Shown here piece after piece: positions 33,686 through 34,107 of a DNA stretch of 34,107 bases. The notes below the pieces were generated by a model. The model did no database searches. It was not told the origin of the DNA and saw only the letters and a list, made by a program, of their open reading frames with translations. The translations under genes and the position numbers were made by a program. Positions within the stretch are counted from its first letter, which is position 1. Every line of letters begins with the position of its first letter. This DNA comes from an uncultured Telmatospirillum sp. (GTDB lineage Bacteria > Pseudomonadota > Alphaproteobacteria > Rhodospirillales > Magnetospirillaceae), in contig CAIOJO010000393.1 in the NCBI GenBank assembly GCA_903858635.1, forward strand, positions 1 through 34,107. Reading direction: 5' to 3'.

Positions 33686-33689
33686 GCCA

Positions 33690-33718
33690 GTGCGGGGGCG
33701 GTTGCACCGCCCCCGCAC
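33690..33718 (+). terminator. Terminator hairpin after module B
   Basis: A perfect 13-bp stem (GTGCGGGGGCGGT / ACCGCCCCCGCAC) with a 3-nt TGC loop starts 5 bp after the DUF1329 stop. There is no T-run. Confidence 0.75.
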
Positions 33719-33867
33719 CCCATTGAGAGGGTGGATCGCCTGCATCAGACGCGGTGCAGTCACCCCCCCCTTCACCGTGCATGCTCTGGCCCATCGCGGG
33801 TAGGGCTCGGCCGGCCCAGTGCGGGTCATCGCTGCCGATATGGCGGCCCCTGCCGAACAGACCCGAT

Positions 33868-33954
33868 AGCGTCAATAGTGCCAGTCTGTTGGGGGTGCTT
33901 GTCGGCGCCAAGGCCTTGCCAATATCGCAGGATCCCTTCGAACAGGCTATTCGC
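33868..33954 (+). pseudogene. Possible remnant of a 2-oxoacid (indolepyruvate):ferredoxin oxidoreductase small subunit
   Basis: The in-frame stretch SVNSASLLGVLVGAK followed by ALPISQDPFEQAIR resembles the C-terminal segment N-x-x-LLGAL-x-x-x-x-LPF-x-x-x-x-FE-x-AI of IorB/gamma-type oxidoreductase subunits. Upstream in-frame sequence (from 33754) has no such resemblance, and the likeness ends just before the inverted repeat at 33963. If real, it is a decayed fragment. The resemblance is short and could be chance. Confidence 0.3.
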
Positions 33955-33962
33955 CCCAGGGC

Positions 33963-34054
33963 GGCATCAGGGCTCCGAACTCAGGTTAACGAGGTTTACG
34001 GCTTGCGCTGGGCGTGATTCTCTGAATCGCCCAGATTCGGAGAACCCTGATGCC
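33963..34054 (+). promoter_or_regulatory. Structured leader that can sequester the ribosome site and start of the last gene
   Basis: GGCATCAGGGCTCCGAA (33963-33979) can pair with TTCGGAG-AA-CCCTGATGCC (34036-34054): 17 bp with a 2-nt bulge. The right arm includes the GGAG ribosome site and the ATG at 34050. Inside it lies a second hairpin, GGGCG(T)GATTC-TCT-GAATCGCCC (34010-34032). This could be a translational control element or a mobile palindromic repeat. Confidence 0.45.
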
Positions 34055-34107
34055 CCTGACGGCGATGTTTCTTGGCGAGAAATCGCGCCTGCGTGCCCTG
34101 CTCGACC
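34050..34107 (+). CDS. N-terminal fragment of an unidentified gene, cut by the window edge
   Basis: The ATG at 34050 has GGAGAA 5 nt upstream and opens a frame reading MPLTAMFLGEKSRLRALLD to the end of the window. Nineteen residues are too few to assign a family. The FLxxKxRLRALLDR style is loosely reminiscent of the start of ECF sigma factors, but this is weak. Confidence 0.4.
   Translation, partial: MPLTAMFLGEKSRLRALLD

Noticed and set aside
33963-34054. Terminal inverted repeats of an insertion sequence
   Set aside because: The arms are only 56 bp apart, with no transposase, and no target duplication was seen.

Overview
The window is GC-rich DNA with strong G/C third-position codon bias, tightly packed operons and ATGA or TGATG gene overlaps. 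Gene content (B12-dependent acyl-CoA mutase with MeaB, MaoC hydratases, DmdC-type acyl-CoA dehydrogenase, DUF1302/DUF1329 proteins) and codon use suggest a Gram-negative proteobacterium, most likely an alphaproteobacterium (Rhodospirillales-like is a guess). There are no tRNA, rRNA, CRISPR or intact insertion-sequence features.

Layout. (1) 19-6735: export/uptake module A, consisting of a YCF48-like propeller lipoprotein, an RND/MMPL transporter, a DUF1302 protein and a DUF1329 protein. (2) 6909-7553: an unrecognised protein of 214 aa. (3) 7550-10538, minus strand: meaB, a small B12-binding subunit and a large acyl-CoA mutase subunit, divergent from an acyl-CoA ligase (10780-12336). (4) 12388-17095, minus strand: a short-chain dehydrogenase and hydantoinase/carboxylase-type A and B subunits. 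(5) 17510-19628: a MaoC-type pair and a thiolase. (6) 19682-20500, minus strand: a TetR regulator. (7) 20705-26264: a DmdC-like acyl-CoA dehydrogenase, a second acyl-CoA ligase and an old-yellow-enzyme/2,4-dienoyl-CoA-reductase-type protein. (8) 26360-26872, minus strand: a MarR regulator, divergent from (9) 27304-33685: module B, a second YCF48-RND-DUF1302-DUF1329 set in the same order. (10) The right edge holds a possible gene remnant, a structured leader and the start of a truncated gene.

How it may work together. The central 19 kb encodes a full acyl-CoA beta-oxidation set: two ligases, dehydrogenase, hydratase pair, hydroxyacyl dehydrogenase and thiolase. To this are added a carbon-skeleton mutase, a double-bond reductase and a HyuA/HyuB enzyme. 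I found one inverted repeat of the form TTTAC-N6-GTAAA in each of five control regions of this cluster (10601, 17217, 17421, 20678, 24160) and none next to the two transport modules. This suggests a single regulon, probably controlled by the central TetR protein. The mutase resembles the methylmalonyl-CoA mutase family but lacks the Tyr, Arg and His that define the methylmalonyl-CoA site, so it probably rearranges a different acyl-CoA. My working reading is a dedicated catabolic pathway for a hydrophobic, branched or quaternary-carbon (perhaps terpenoid, alicyclic or steroid-like) carboxylic acid, with the two flanking envelope modules handling the substrate. The substrate itself cannot be read from the sequence.
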